DNA of 5,436 bases, from assembly GCA_029054535.1 (NCBI GenBank), contig JAIDFC010000305.1, positions 1 to 5,436 of the forward strand, in the 5' to 3' direction. The DNA comes from Rikenella sp. (GTDB lineage: Bacteria > Bacteroidota > Bacteroidia > Bacteroidales > Rikenellaceae). The notes below the pieces were generated by a model that did not search any database, was not told where the DNA came from, and worked only from the letters and a program-made list of their open reading frames with translations. Every line of letters starts with the position of its first letter. The stretch's first letter is position 1. Position numbers and translations under genes: made by a program. This document shows, piece by piece, positions 5,310 through 5,436 of the stretch.

Positions 5310-5436
5310 ACCAAGAATGTTTTTAGAACGGTAAAGCGATACGTAGTATCGCCCGCCCACCGCGGGCACGCGGAGCCCGCCCGGCTTGAGGGCAGTCGGA
5401 CACGGTTACTCGGTTAGATGACCCGCGCGCGATTGC
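5302..5436. repeat. GNA-hairpin repeat family, copy C, cut by the window end
   Basis: Positions 5302-5359 match 14-71 (50 of 58). The small palindrome of copy A appears here as GTTTTTAGAAC (5319-5329), where one C-G pair has become T-G. The stem GCGATAC/GTATCGC with loop GTA is at 5336-5352, followed by GCCCGC (5351-5356) and GCGGGC (5362-5367). The conserved 47-base block fills 5390-5436 and reaches the last base of the window, so the repeat probably continues. Confidence 0.7.

Noticed and set aside
5229..5417. A 62-codon + strand frame in the right repeats
   Set aside because: It begins inside the conserved 47-base block, crosses the large hairpin and continues through copy C of the repeat. 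The same reading in copy A is not kept as an open frame with matching ends, so it is better explained by the repeat.
5201..5436. Integron attC site, because GTTAAAT and GTTAGAT fit the GTTRRRY core
   Set aside because: No matching RYYYAAC partner was found at the required spacing, there are no cassette genes, and no integrase is visible.
1..5436. CRISPR array
   Set aside because: The repeats are long, diverged and irregularly spaced, with no uniform short repeats separated by unique spacers and no cas gene.

Overview
The window most likely comes from a member of the Bacteroidales, and the GC-rich genes and repeat-crowded spacers suggest Alistipes or a related Rikenellaceae (inference). Three observations support this. 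The two ATPase subunits have the sequence style I associate with Bacteroidetes V-type enzymes. The first gene starts behind an A-rich leader with no Shine-Dalgarno motif. The SUFU-domain protein resembles those I know from Bacteroidetes.

Layout. Positions 1-1080 hold no credible gene; this stretch is packed with inverted repeats and diverged copies of repeat modules, and it contains one terminator-like hairpin. Positions 1081-1225 are the leader of the gene block. Positions 1226-4954 carry three tightly spaced genes on the + strand: V-type ATPase catalytic subunit A (586 aa), a 199-aa suppressor-of-fused (SUFU) domain protein, and V-type ATPase subunit B (439 aa). Positions 4955-5147 are a spacer without a convincing gene or terminator. 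Positions 5148-5436 hold two copies of a second repeat family separated by a large hairpin. One copy of that same family lies at the extreme left of the window, so the gene block is bracketed by related repeats in the same orientation.

How it works together. Subunits A and B form the alternating hexameric head of a rotary V-type ATPase at the cytoplasmic membrane. The genes for the stalk and membrane ring (E, D, I, K) and for DUF2764, which commonly accompany A and B in Bacteroidales, are not in the window on either side. The SUFU gene sits between A and B with gaps of 13 and 35 bases, so it is probably co-transcribed with them. Bacterial SUFU proteins are best known as predicted immunity proteins of polymorphic toxin systems, but no toxin gene is visible here.

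The most interesting material is in the flanks. Three diverged units in the left flank (about 258-400, 547-646 and 689-802) share an outer stem whose two arms change together between copies (A-T, T-A and C-G at the same paired position). This suggests selection on a folded nucleic acid rather than on protein. The right-flank family carries a perfect 7-bp stem closed on a GNA triloop in all three copies seen.
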